A DNA stretch of 40,678 bases from JBAXTE01 sp964653595 (lineage in GTDB: Bacteria > Bacteroidota > Bacteroidia > Bacteroidales > WCHB1-69): assembly GCA_964653595.1 (NCBI GenBank), contig CAZZHH010000029.1, forward strand, positions 1 to 40,678, written 5' to 3'. A model generated the notes under the pieces. The model searched no databases. It had not been told where the DNA came from and worked only from the letters and a program-made list of their open reading frames with translations. Shown piece after piece: positions 1-8,641 of this stretch (position 1 is the first letter of the stretch; each line of letters opens with the position of its first letter). The position numbers were made by a program, and so were the translations under genes.

Positions 1-945
1 CATTCTTCAACAGGAGTTCAAATAATTAAAGGCAATACCGCTCTTGCAACAGCTTATACTGCTGCTCAAAATGGGGATACGCTTTACTTGTCGGGGCATA
101 CCTTTACACCGCCAGTAGCTTTTGACAAAAAGCTAATGATTTTTGGAGCAGGGCATTATGTTGATTCTACATTAGCAACAGGGAAGACTATTATTAATGG
201 GAATTTTGTTCTTAACGAAAATGCTGATTTGTTCTATTTAGAAGGTGTTGAAATAGTGAGTTCTATCTTAATCACTACTAATCATTCCGTAAATAACGTA
301 ACTATTAAACGATGTAAAATTAATGGGACGTTTAGTGCTGAAGGAGATTTATCAAATCCTACAACCAATTTGGCATTAATAAACAATGTTTTTGTAGGAA
401 ATATTGATTTGCTAAATGCACAAAACGTGTTAATTTCTAATAACATTATAGATGGTGGCATACTAAATACAAACGGCAACCTCATTAACAACAATATTAT
501 GTTGGGTGCTCCAATTTACTGTGGCTGGGGTTGTTCAATGACTTTCTTGGGAGATAATAATCAATTGAATAATAATTATTTTTCAAATGTATATTTAACT
601 ACCAGTAATGGTAACACTTTTCGAAATTCATTATGTGCTAGCAATTCACCTAATTATGGAGCTAACCCAACAATAATTAACAGCTATGTTAATGTACCAA
701 CGTCTTCGGCTTTTGTAAACTTTACTGGAAGTACGTTTAGTTATTTAAGCAATTTTCATCTCCAAAACCCTGCAACGTATGTAGGAACAGATGGAACACA
801 AGTAGGCATTTATGGTGGCACATTCCCATATAAAGAAGGAGCTGTTCCATTAAATCCGCATATTCAACTAAAAAATATTGCTCCTACAACGGATGCAAAT
901 GGTGATTTGCAAATTCAGATACAAGTTGGAGCTCAAAATAACTAA
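1..945 (+). CDS. Partial secreted beta-helix-like protein (5' end missing)
   Basis: The frame is open from the first base of the window, so the gene begins upstream and its N-terminus, including any signal peptide, is not visible. A TTG at 88 lies inside this frame and is probably not the start. The 314 visible residues are rich in Asn, Ile, Gly and Thr and contain repeated short strand-turn units such as 'INGNFVLNENADLFYLEGV' and 'LINNVFVGNIDLLNAQNV', the pattern of right-handed parallel beta-helix proteins, which usually act outside the cell. No T9SS sorting domain is seen at the C-terminus, which ends 'QIQIQVGAQNN'. It stops 2 bases before the next gene and is probably co-transcribed with it, which suggests a surface or secreted pair. 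The fold is inferred from composition; the function is unknown. Confidence 0.6.
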   Translation, partial: HSSTGVQIIKGNTALATAYTAAQNGDTLYLSGHTFTPPVAFDKKLMIFGAGHYVDSTLATGKTIINGNFVLNENADLFYLEGVEIVSSILITTNHSVNNVTIKRCKINGTFSAEGDLSNPTTNLALINNVFVGNIDLLNAQNVLISNNIIDGGILNTNGNLINNNIMLGAPIYCGWGCSMTFLGDNNQLNNNYFSNVYLTTSNGNTFRNSLCASNSPNYGANPTIINSYVNVPTSSAFVNFTGSTFSYLSNFHLQNPATYVGTDGTQVGIYGGTFPYKEGAVPLNPHIQLKNIAPTTDANGDLQIQIQVGAQNN

Positions 946-947
946 CT

Positions 948-3230
948 ATGAAAAAGATATATATACTGTGGTTTATTTTCTCATGTATTGCTGTAGCGAT
1001 AAATGCCCAAACAGTATTAAATGAGGGATTTGAATCAAGCAATTTGAATCCTGCAATATCATTCCAATCAACAGGGACTTTCTTATCGCCTCCAGGTATA
1101 GTTAATAATACGAATTTTGGAAGCACTAAGGTTTTTTCTTTTGGGAAATCAATTTGCGGTTCGAGTTGCTTCGACAATTATAAAACTACCTTAATCATTT
1201 CATTCCCATCTCCCACAATGGTCGATTCAATCATTTGGAAGGAGATGGAAATTGCTGGAAACTGGGGATCGCAAGGACAAGTTATCCTTGATGATGTCGT
1301 ATTTGGCGGTGCAACACTTGGCGCTTTGCCGGTGAATAGCGGAGTGCCAAATTCAACTCCTCAAATCAAAGCAATTAGTATTAATCAAATGGTTACAACC
1401 ATTAAATTTTTGGTTAATGACATCACTAGTTCCAGCGAAATAATTATTGATGATTTACAGATAAAATATACTTCAACACCAAAAATTGTTGGTTACGAAT
1501 TCTGGTTTAACAATGATTTTGCAAACAAAACTACCACAATGGTAGCTTTAGCACAACAATTAATGATTAACCAAACCGTTCCAACTACAGGTCTTGTTCA
1601 GGGAATTAACACCATAAATTTTAGATCTTTCGATGATTTGGGAAAATATAGCAGTGTGGTAAGTCACTTCTTTTACAAAACTTCTGCTCAAGAAAGCAAT
1701 CCAGCCCCTAAAATTATTTCTTGCCAATATTGGATAGACAATGATTATTCAAATGCAGTGATTGTAAACACTCCGATTCAGCAACATATAAGTATAAACG
1801 AATTATTTTCGATGAGCGCTTTAAACAACGGAATACATATTTTTAATATTCGGTTTAAAGACAATACTGGCTTATGGAGTAGCGTTTCGAGTAGCATTTT
1901 CTACAAAACAGCTCTTCCTGAAAACAATGGCACACCAAATATTGTAGCATACGAATATTGGTTAAACAACGATTATTCAAATGCAGTTGTGGTTAACACT
2001 CCAACTCAACAGCAACTGAATATCAACGAATTAATTTCGATGAGTACTTTACCTAATGGTGTGCATCACTTCAATATCCGTTTTAAAGACAATGCTGGTT
2101 TATGGAGCAGTGTGACGAGCAATTTATTTTATAAAACACCTCAACAAATTGTAACTCAAAATAGTATAACCGAATATCGTTATTGGTTTGACAATGATTT
2201 TGCAAATGTGGTAAACATAGCGGTTACCCCAAATCAAAATGTAAATTTAATGAACAATATAAATTTAGCTCATTTACCGAAGGGAAAACACGAAGTTCAA
2301 TTCCAATTCAAGGATAGTCTAGGGTTATGGAGTGTAGTTCTGTCTGATAGTATCCAAAAAAATTCATTACTAATTGCTAATTTCAGTTTCCAATCGAACC
2401 CAACTTGCGATTCTACCACTATCGATTTTACACAAGAGTGTATAGATGGAGATACCTATTTTTGGAACTTTGATGATGGAAATACAAGCACCTCTCCCAA
2501 CCCAAGTCACACATATCATACTCCAAATACTTATTTTGTAAGTCTTACGATAACAGACACAATTTTAGGAATCGACACCACCAAGGTTATTCCAATTGTG
2601 GTAAACACACTTCAATCGTATGCATCTATTTCTGAAACAGCTTGTAACTCATACACAGCGCCCGATGGTCAAGTATACTCAACTTCGGGTATCAAAACTG
2701 CTATTATTCCGAATGCAGCTGGCTGTGATAGCACCATTACCATAAATTTAACCATCACACAGGTAGATACCACCATAACTCAAAATGGGGTGATATTATC
2801 TGCAAATGCCAATGTAGCAACCTATCAATGGCTAAATTGCACGAGCGGAAATTCGGAAATAGTAGGAGAAACCAATCAACAATTTACACCAACCATGAAT
2901 GGCAGTTATGCGGTGGTTATTAATCAAAACAATTGCATCGACACATCCGCTTGCATAGCCATAACTACTATTGAAGTTAATGAAAGCATAACTGACAGAG
3001 AAATTTTAGTTTTTCCTAATCCTACTCAAGGGCAAATTACCATAGACTTGGGTCGGAATTTGGATGAATTTGAAATAACTGTAACAAACGTCATTGGTGA
3101 GATGCTAAGCAAAACATTATATAAAAACTCCCAAAAAGCAGAAATCAGATTAAACACAAAATCAGGGATTTACTTTTTGACAATTAAATCTGCAAATTCT
3201 GTATCAAAAATTAAAGTAATTAAGCAATAA
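948..3230 (+). CDS. T9SS-secreted surface protein with four WSS-type repeats and a PKD domain
   Basis: A 760-residue protein with a signal peptide (residues 1-21, ending 'AINAQ'). Residues about 25-175 form a beta-rich N-terminal domain. Four repeats of about 76 residues follow (starting near 179, 255, 331 and 405). Each opens with a 'YxYWxxNDxxNA'-like strand and the middle copies close with 'FKDNxGLWSSVxSxxFYKT'. A PKD-like domain (about 480-555) carries 'YFWNFDDGNTSTSPNPSHTY'. The last 75 residues are a type A T9SS sorting domain ('VFPNPTQGQITIDL' to 'GIYFLTIKS...KIKVIKQ'). The protein should therefore be exported by Sec, moved across the outer membrane by T9SS, and attached to the surface or released. 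No catalytic motif is seen. It sits 2 bases behind the truncated beta-helix gene. Repeats 2 and 3 are the most alike, suggesting recent duplication. Confidence 0.85.
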   Translation: MKKIYILWFIFSCIAVAINAQTVLNEGFESSNLNPAISFQSTGTFLSPPGIVNNTNFGSTKVFSFGKSICGSSCFDNYKTTLIISFPSPTMVDSIIWKEMEIAGNWGSQGQVILDDVVFGGATLGALPVNSGVPNSTPQIKAISINQMVTTIKFLVNDITSSSEIIIDDLQIKYTSTPKIVGYEFWFNNDFANKTTTMVALAQQLMINQTVPTTGLVQGINTINFRSFDDLGKYSSVVSHFFYKTSAQESNPAPKIISCQYWIDNDYSNAVIVNTPIQQHISINELFSMSALNNGIHIFNIRFKDNTGLWSSVSSSIFYKTALPENNGTPNIVAYEYWLNNDYSNAVVVNTPTQQQLNINELISMSTLPNGVHHFNIRFKDNAGLWSSVTSNLFYKTPQQIVTQNSITEYRYWFDNDFANVVNIAVTPNQNVNLMNNINLAHLPKGKHEVQFQFKDSLGLWSVVLSDSIQKNSLLIANFSFQSNPTCDSTTIDFTQECIDGDTYFWNFDDGNTSTSPNPSHTYHTPNTYFVSLTITDTILGIDTTKVIPIVVNTLQSYASISETACNSYTAPDGQVYSTSGIKTAIIPNAAGCDSTITINLTITQVDTTITQNGVILSANANVATYQWLNCTSGNSEIVGETNQQFTPTMNGSYAVVINQNNCIDTSACIAITTIEVNESITDREILVFPNPTQGQITIDLGRNLDEFEITVTNVIGEMLSKTLYKNSQKAEIRLNTKSGIYFLTIKSANSVSKIKVIKQ

Positions 3231-3483
3231 AGGAATACACATAAAGCCACATATCCCATTTTTTTAATCTTAAAGCATTGCTTTTTTGCTTCATTTTTCA
3301 AACAAATACAGATCTTAAAAAAAATATTATGGAGATTCTGTCATCTGAAATAAAAGAATAGTTATATTTAAAAATTATTCTTTTACGAAAATGTATTTTT
3401 ATTAAAACCATTTTTCTTGCGATACCCTGTAACAAAAGATTGACAAATTAACAACCAAGGCTATAAAACGCAAAACAAAAAAT

Positions 3484-4701
3484 ATGCAGAACACCGATCA
3501 GATAAACCAAGGGAGTTGTTGGGATAAAACTGAAGAATCAAATACTCTCTGCAACCAATTATACATCGATTTATCCAACACTATGCCCGTGGGTGTATAT
3601 CGCTTAAGAGTGTTCCAAAATCAATCGCTTATTAAAAACAATTGGTTACTAACGAACAAAACACCCTATGCTGTAGATTTTGCAAACGATCGATTTTTCG
3701 AGATTTTACAAATGGACAGAATGGAGTTCTTTCAGAATCCTGGGATTTTATTAAACTTTATACACGTTGAAGATAAAGATGAATTTGCAAGGTTAAATGT
3801 AAAGGCAAACACAGACAAAACACCATTTATATGGGAAGGCAGATTTGTAATTAAAAAAACTATTGTTTGGGTCTATTTTAAATCAATTCCTCGTATGATC
3901 AACCAAAATGAGGTGGTATGGACTGGGATGATTGAAGACATAACAGAAAGAAAGAAAATCGAAGAAGATATTCAAATTAAAAACGAACATCTACAAAAGT
4001 TAATTACTGGAAAAGACTACTTTATGTCTTTACTTGCCCACGATTTGAAAACTCCATTCAACTCCATATTGGGATTTTTAGAACTCATTCAAAGCAACAT
4101 ACATCAATACAGTATTACGGAAATTGAAAAACAAATATCGTATGTCCATAAGTCAGCTACTCTTGCTTATGACCTACTTGAAGATATATTAACTTGGGCA
4201 CTTTCAGAATCCGGAAAAATTCCATTTAACCCAGAAATAATCGATTTTACATCCTTTTGCGAAAGGGTTTTAGAAATCATGCAACCAAATGCAACTAAAA
4301 AAAACATACACATTCATATATTGGAATCAAAAAACATCCAAATATATGCGGATGTAAACATGATGAATACAATTTTGCGCAATTTACTTTCTAATGCTAT
4401 AAAATTCAGTCATATGGGTGGAGAAATTAATGTTTCCGCTGTATCCACCTCTTCGGATGTAACCATTATGATATCCGACAATGGTATAGGAATTTCGCCC
4501 GATGAGTTGTTGAAATTATTTGATATCACTAAAAAATATTCAAGTGTAGGAACAGCTAATGAAAAGGGTACTGGATTGGGCCTTTTGATATGTAAAGAAT
4601 TTGTAGAACGACATGGTGGAAAAATCCATATTCAAAGCGAATTGAAAGTAGGCACCCAATTAATATTTACCCTACCCAATCTCGAAAAAGATTCAAATTA
4701 A
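3484..4701 (+). CDS. Soluble PAS-domain sensor histidine kinase
   Basis: A 405-residue kinase with neither signal peptide nor membrane segment, so it should sense in the cytoplasm. Residues about 45-155 look like a PAS_3/PAC fold ending in 'GMIEDITERKKIEEDI', the usual PAC-to-coiled-coil junction. The HisKA dimerisation helix carries the phospho-acceptor H186 in 'LLAHDLKTPFNSILGF'. The ATPase domain has the N box 'NLLSNAIKFS', G1 'DNGIGIS' and G2 'GTGLGLLICKEF'. No receiver domain is attached and no response regulator gene is nearby, so the partner is unknown. It resembles the second kinase at 7123-8292 through the whole catalytic half and the two are probably paralogues. The ATG is preceded by an A-rich stretch, as is usual in this group. 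Family assignment is secure; the signal is not known. Confidence 0.93.
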   Translation: MQNTDQINQGSCWDKTEESNTLCNQLYIDLSNTMPVGVYRLRVFQNQSLIKNNWLLTNKTPYAVDFANDRFFEILQMDRMEFFQNPGILLNFIHVEDKDEFARLNVKANTDKTPFIWEGRFVIKKTIVWVYFKSIPRMINQNEVVWTGMIEDITERKKIEEDIQIKNEHLQKLITGKDYFMSLLAHDLKTPFNSILGFLELIQSNIHQYSITEIEKQISYVHKSATLAYDLLEDILTWALSESGKIPFNPEIIDFTSFCERVLEIMQPNATKKNIHIHILESKNIQIYADVNMMNTILRNLLSNAIKFSHMGGEINVSAVSTSSDVTIMISDNGIGISPDELLKLFDITKKYSSVGTANEKGTGLGLLICKEFVERHGGKIHIQSELKVGTQLIFTLPNLEKDSN

Positions 4702-4787
4702 ATATTGGGGGTCACCAAATATTTATTAAATCCTTACCAATTATTGAGAAAAATCATTACTTTTATAACCTAATTAAATCAAAAAAA

Positions 4788-5717
4788 ATGAAAGCACACA
4801 TTTTAAAAACATTTTTACTAGTTACATTTTGTTCCATTTTAAGTAATTATGTAAAAGCCCAAGACGATTCAGAAAACTGTAAAGATCATACAATCTTTAA
4901 TCGAATGCCAAACTATTATATTTCAAATTGCGAAGAGGTAGAGTTTGGGATGATGAATTTTCCAATAGGCAAACCAGATCCAAAACTAGATAATTTATTA
5001 AACTCAGAGGTTGTAGAAGGGAAAATCATGGTTTTTAACTATCTTTTAAAGGATAATCAAAAGCAAGCTTCAGGATTGCAAATTTTTAGAAACTTTCAAA
5101 ATGCTTCCAAACAAAATGGGGGAGTCATTATGGGAGAATATCAAGGATGGTGCAACAGCTATTACAAAACCTCCGGAGAGAGCATTAGTGGAGGTCATAT
5201 TCCTTTTGGCAATGGTTGTACAAACTGGGGATCTACCATTAAATTTACAAAAGATGGAAAAGAGATTTGGGTTTATGTTCAAGTGACTGGAGAAGGAGAA
5301 GGATATGACATGGTAATTGCAGAAAAGGAATCGATGAAACAAGACATACAAGCAAATGAAATGTTCGAAAAAATTAATGCTGGTGAATCCCTAACCCTTT
5401 ATATTAACTTTGAAACAGGAAAGTCAGCCATCAAAAGCGAATCACAAACGATTATCGACGAATTGTATAAAATGCTATCAAGCAACCCAACCTTAAAAAT
5501 TTCAATTGAAGGTCACACCGACAACGTTGGCAATCCAGCTTCCAACAAAACCCTTTCCGAGCAAAGAGCATCGAGTGTGAAAACAGCACTCACAAAAAAA
5601 GGCATCGATTTAAACCGTATTAAAACGATCGGTTTTGGTCAAGAAAAACCAATTGCCGAGAACTCAAATGAAGATGGAAAAGCAAAAAACAGACGGGTTG
5701 AGATAAAAAAACAATAA
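4788..5717 (+). CDS. OmpA-family envelope protein
   Basis: A 309-residue protein with a signal peptide (residues 1-24, ending 'NYVKAQ'), so it is periplasmic or tethered to the outer membrane. Residues about 200-309 are an OmpA-C peptidoglycan-binding domain: 'LYINFETGKSAIK', 'ISIEGHTDNVGNPASNKTLS', 'ERA/QRASSV'-type helix, and the terminal 'GKAKNRRVEI'. The Asp of 'HTDN' and the Arg of 'NRRVEI' are the residues that bind diaminopimelate in this family. The N-terminal part (25-195) has conserved-looking Cys residues and resembles globular domains of secreted OmpA-like proteins, perhaps DUF4892-like, but I cannot place it firmly. It has no beta-barrel of its own. It stands alone between two signalling units and a link with either is not shown. 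Confidence 0.85.
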   Translation: MKAHILKTFLLVTFCSILSNYVKAQDDSENCKDHTIFNRMPNYYISNCEEVEFGMMNFPIGKPDPKLDNLLNSEVVEGKIMVFNYLLKDNQKQASGLQIFRNFQNASKQNGGVIMGEYQGWCNSYYKTSGESISGGHIPFGNGCTNWGSTIKFTKDGKEIWVYVQVTGEGEGYDMVIAEKESMKQDIQANEMFEKINAGESLTLYINFETGKSAIKSESQTIIDELYKMLSSNPTLKISIEGHTDNVGNPASNKTLSEQRASSVKTALTKKGIDLNRIKTIGFGQEKPIAENSNEDGKAKNRRVEIKKQ

Positions 5718-5969
5718 TCCCTGTTTGTCTGTCTTTTTTTATACACTTTTAGCTAAATTGAATCGCTTTTTTACTACCTGCAATTTATGAATGATAACTT
5801 AAAAGCTTGTGTCAGCAACCATGAGATGAAAAATAGTGTCTATCCAAAGTTAGAAGTTCCATTTTAAAAAATTCCGGTGCAATTTTCATCTAAAAAAATC
5901 CATTCTAACTACAACATTCATAGTATCGATAAATAAATAATTGATACGATTCTCAAATTTGCTGTAAGT

Positions 5970-6653
5970 ATGAGCAACACAAAAAACAACATTAATGGAA
6001 ATGAACAAAATTCATCTGAGGTAGTTGACAAATCAGCTGAATTTTTTAAAGCCCTATTAGAGGGAAACCACCATTTATGTTCTGAAATTACCCATACTCA
6101 TTTGAAAAACAAAATGTCAATAGAAGAGTTATATGAGTTTATTTTCAAAAAACACTTATATAAAATCGGTGAATTGTGGGAATACAACAAATTAAGTGTT
6201 GCCACAGAGCACCTTGCTTCATCTATTGTAGAATCGCTCATGAATCAACTTTATGTTGATCTAATTTCTAAAGAAACCAAAAACAAAACCGTGATTGCAA
6301 CCTGTGTACAGAATGAATTTCACCAGATTGGGATTAAAATGATCTGTGATATTTTTGAAAAAAATGGTTGGAATACTTTGTTTTTAGGTTCCAATACTCC
6401 AACATCTGAACTTTTAAAAATGATTCAAAACAAAAATCCAGATGTACTAGCAATCTCAATGAGCCTATATTTTAACCTGCCAGAACTAGAGAAAATATTA
6501 CAAACAACTACAGAGCTGTTTCCAAATCTTCCAATATTAGTGGGTGGACAAGCCTTTCGACTAGGGGGAGTAGAAATAATTGAAAAATATCCAAATGTAA
6601 CTTATCTACCTAATATACAAAGCACCGATTTATTTATTAAAAACTTTCAGTAA
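5970..6653 (+). CDS. Cobalamin-binding sensor protein with CarH-like Wx9EH motif
   Basis: A 227-residue soluble protein made only of a B12-binding module. Residues about 20-100 form the helical cap (B12-binding_2 type) and 105-227 the Rossmann-like cobalamin domain. The lower-ligand motif is 'ExHxxG' (E116, H118, G121, in 'NEFHQIGIKM'), followed by 'LGSNTP' and 'ILVGGQAF', which line the nucleotide tail. The cap carries W70 and E80-H81 spaced as Wx9EH ('GELWEYNKLSVATEH'), the signature of adenosylcobalamin photoreceptors of the CarH/LitR type. The residue after W70 is Glu, where Thermus CarH has the His that binds cobalt after light. There is no DNA-binding MerR domain and no methyltransferase partner. 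The gene begins a tight unit with an unknown gene (1 base away) and a histidine kinase, so it probably acts as a sensing subunit. A corrinoid carrier role is the alternative. Confidence 0.85.
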   Translation: MSNTKNNINGNEQNSSEVVDKSAEFFKALLEGNHHLCSEITHTHLKNKMSIEELYEFIFKKHLYKIGELWEYNKLSVATEHLASSIVESLMNQLYVDLISKETKNKTVIATCVQNEFHQIGIKMICDIFEKNGWNTLFLGSNTPTSELLKMIQNKNPDVLAISMSLYFNLPELEKILQTTTELFPNLPILVGGQAFRLGGVEIIEKYPNVTYLPNIQSTDLFIKNFQ

Positions 6654-6654
6654 A

Positions 6655-7116
6655 ATGGATCGAAATTTTTTAAAAGAGTCAGCATCCCAATTGAAGCCCA
6701 TATCCAAAGCATCTGCATTTGAATATAGCCAAAAAGAGGAACAACTTATAGCAAAAATGAATATCTGTATGCTTGAGAAAAAGGATATTGAGCAATTAAT
6801 TGGCAAAAACAATATAGAAATGATGAAAGACAACCACTCTAACCATGTACGGTTTATGGTTTCTGTGTTTCAAAACTTCAATTCTGATGTGTTAATTGAA
6901 ACTATTTTATGGGTTTTCAGAGCATATCGAAGTCATCATTTCACTACAAATTACTGGGCTACACAACTAAATACATGGATCAATTTGTTGAAAACAGATC
7001 TCTCTCCAGATTGTTATCAAGAAATTATCCCTTACTATTATTGGATGCAAATTAATATTCCGATTTTTGTGAAATTATCGGACGAAAAGCTAGATTCAAC
7101 TCAATCTCTTCATTAG
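6655..7116 (+). CDS. Unknown helical protein between B12 sensor and kinase
   Basis: I do not recognise a named family. The 153-residue protein has no signal peptide and no membrane segment and appears all-helical. It has a striking aromatic and His-rich core: H61 and H64 ('DNHSNHVRFM'), 'LIETILWVFRAYRSHHF' (W86, R89, H94, H95), 'NYWATQLNTWINLL' (W101, W108) and 'IIPYYYWMQINIPIF' (W130). Such spaced aromatics and His residues would suit either a protein-protein four-helix bundle or a pocket for a planar cofactor; both are guesses. It starts 1 base after the cobalamin sensor and stops 6 bases before the kinase, so the three are almost certainly translated from one message and may form one signalling complex, with this protein as adaptor, output partner or second sensor. 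Confidence 0.8.
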   Translation: MDRNFLKESASQLKPISKASAFEYSQKEEQLIAKMNICMLEKKDIEQLIGKNNIEMMKDNHSNHVRFMVSVFQNFNSDVLIETILWVFRAYRSHHFTTNYWATQLNTWINLLKTDLSPDCYQEIIPYYYWMQINIPIFVKLSDEKLDSTQSLH

Positions 7117-7122
7117 CAGTAT

Positions 7123-8292
7123 ATGAGTAACAACCTACTAAACAAACTTTTATTGGAATGGTCGGACGAAGTAAACATCTCGTTAACTAAAACTAACTCC
7201 TTGTGTGTTGCATTATTTAACTCAGAAAAGGAATTACTCTTTGCCACCCCAATTATGAAGTCGCTTTTTAAAGGAGAACCCTCTAAAAGTCTATTAAATC
7301 CTACTTTCGAAAAACTAATAACACCTCAAATGGATTCATCGCTTGTTTTTGAAGGCATGATGACCATCGGTGACTATAACTCCATTAACACTTCCATCAT
7401 GGCTCATGCTTTTGTAAAAAGGGGAAAATTATTAATCGTTGGAGGTGCTGATGCAATTCAGTTGATAAAACAAAACCAATCAATGCACCAATTAAACCAA
7501 CAGATTAACACACTTCAAAGAGAGCTGATAAAAGAGAAATCGAAACTAGAAAACACGTTACAAGAGCTAAAAACAACCAATAAGGAATTAACACAAACGA
7601 TAAAAACCAAAGAGAAATTTTTTTCAATCATCACCCATGATCTTAGAAGTCCATTCAATGCGATAATTGGATTTAGTAGCCTTCTTGTTGAGCAAGTTAA
7701 ATGCAACGATTTAAAAGGAATAGAGGACTATGCACAAATCATTTATCAGTCCTCCAATCAAGCAATGGACTTGCTGATGAATCTGATGGAGTGGTCACGA
7801 TCTCAAACAAATAGGCTGGAATATTATCCAGAAAATTTTGATTTAACTGATTTTTCAAAAAATATCGTTCTCCTGTATAAAGAGATTGCAAATCAGAAAT
7901 CCATTCAAATACAAAATTTGCTTATGCCAGGTTTCCCAATTTTCGCAGATAAAGCTATGATAAACACTATTTTGCGAAATTTGATATCCAATGCAATTAA
8001 ATTTACAAATCCAGATGGTATAATCACAATATACGCGAAAGAAGATGACGAAAACATAATCCTTTCTGTAAAAGATACTGGCGTTGGTATTCCCCAAAAC
8101 ATTATCCCAAAGCTATTTGAAGTAGACCAAGTCTGCTCCAAAAATGGCACAAACAATGAACAAGGAACTGGATTGGGGTTAATTCTATGCAAAGAATTTG
8201 TCGAAAAACATCATGGAAAAATTTGGGTCGAAAGCAAAGAAGGAATAGGATCCATTTTTTCATTTTCAATTCCAAAAGTTGTTTCCAATTAA
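7123..8292 (+). CDS. Soluble sensor histidine kinase paired with B12 sensor
   Basis: A 389-residue kinase without membrane segments. Residues 1-110 form a small alpha/beta, PAS-like domain ('LCVALFNSEKELLFATPIM', 'LLIVGGADAIQL') without an obvious cofactor site. A coiled coil follows (about 115-165, 'QQINTLQRELIKEKSKLENT'). HisKA has the phospho-acceptor H172 in 'IITHDLRSPFNAIIGF'. The ATPase domain shows the N box 'NLISNAIKFT', G1 'DTGVGIP' and G2 'GTGLGLILCKEF'. It is the last gene of the trio with the cobalamin-binding protein and the unknown helical protein. As its own sensor domain is small, those two proteins are good candidates to feed it a signal. No response regulator lies next to it. 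The catalytic half is close to that of the kinase at 3484-4701. Confidence 0.92.
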   Translation: MSNNLLNKLLLEWSDEVNISLTKTNSLCVALFNSEKELLFATPIMKSLFKGEPSKSLLNPTFEKLITPQMDSSLVFEGMMTIGDYNSINTSIMAHAFVKRGKLLIVGGADAIQLIKQNQSMHQLNQQINTLQRELIKEKSKLENTLQELKTTNKELTQTIKTKEKFFSIITHDLRSPFNAIIGFSSLLVEQVKCNDLKGIEDYAQIIYQSSNQAMDLLMNLMEWSRSQTNRLEYYPENFDLTDFSKNIVLLYKEIANQKSIQIQNLLMPGFPIFADKAMINTILRNLISNAIKFTNPDGIITIYAKEDDENIILSVKDTGVGIPQNIIPKLFEVDQVCSKNGTNNEQGTGLGLILCKEFVEKHHGKIWVESKEGIGSIFSFSIPKVVSN

Positions 8293-8349
8293 ACGCTTTT
8301 TTTTAAATTCATCCTTGATTATTTCAAAATTTTAACAGATTCCATTTCA

Positions 8350-8379
8350 TTGTAAATTCAAATTCGGATTGTATCTTTG
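8350..8379 (+). promoter_or_regulatory. Bacteroidetes-type promoter before AbgT remnant
   Basis: TTG at 8350-8352, a 19-base spacer, and TATCTTTG at 8372-8379 fit the -33/-7 consensus of Bacteroidetes sigma-ABfr promoters closely. It points at the broken AbgT-like frame and, past it, at nhaA about 260 bases downstream. With the transporter gene gone, it may now serve nhaA with a long leader. Confidence 0.6.
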
Positions 8380-8420
8380 TCCTCAGTTATTAAAAAAACA
8401 GAAACAAGAAGAAACGCAAG

Positions 8421-8540
8421 ATGAATCTCCTTGGAGGGGTTGAAAAAATTGGCAATGCCTTACCCCATCCCGCTGCATTATTTGCGATTATTATTGGATT
8501 AATTTTTGACCCAGACGCAGGGCTGTACTATATAAAATAA
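8421..8540 (+). pseudogene. N-terminal remnant of an AbgT-family transporter
   Basis: A 39-codon frame from ATG at 8421 to TAA at 8538-8540 begins 'MNLLGGVEKIGNALPHPAAL' and continues 'FAIIIGLIF'. The 'GVExIGNxLPHPxxLF' string is the characteristic N-terminus of AbgT-family (p-aminobenzoyl-glutamate/MtrF-type) transporters, which run to about 500 residues. Here the likeness ends after some 28 residues in 'DPDAGLYYIK' and a stop, and no further AbgT sequence is seen before nhaA. This looks like a deletion that kept the promoter and first codons. A new small membrane peptide cannot be excluded, but decay is the simpler reading. Confidence 0.65.
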
Positions 8541-8641
8541 AGACAAATTACGAATATTAAAAAAAATTCAAAACTAACTCTGAACAATATAAATCTAACA
8601 TTTAAACTTATTTTAAAATCAGAGGGAAATACCATAATCAA

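Noticed and set aside
4702..4735. Terminator after the first histidine kinase
   Set aside because: AAATATT and AATATTT could pair over about 7 bp, but the stem is weak and no T-run follows.
5718..5969. Possible cobalamin riboswitch or small gene before the B12-binding gene
   Set aside because: No B12-box-like GCCACTG sequence or convincing multi-stem fold is visible. A 26-codon frame at 5787-5867 has no family likeness and no clear ribosome-binding site.
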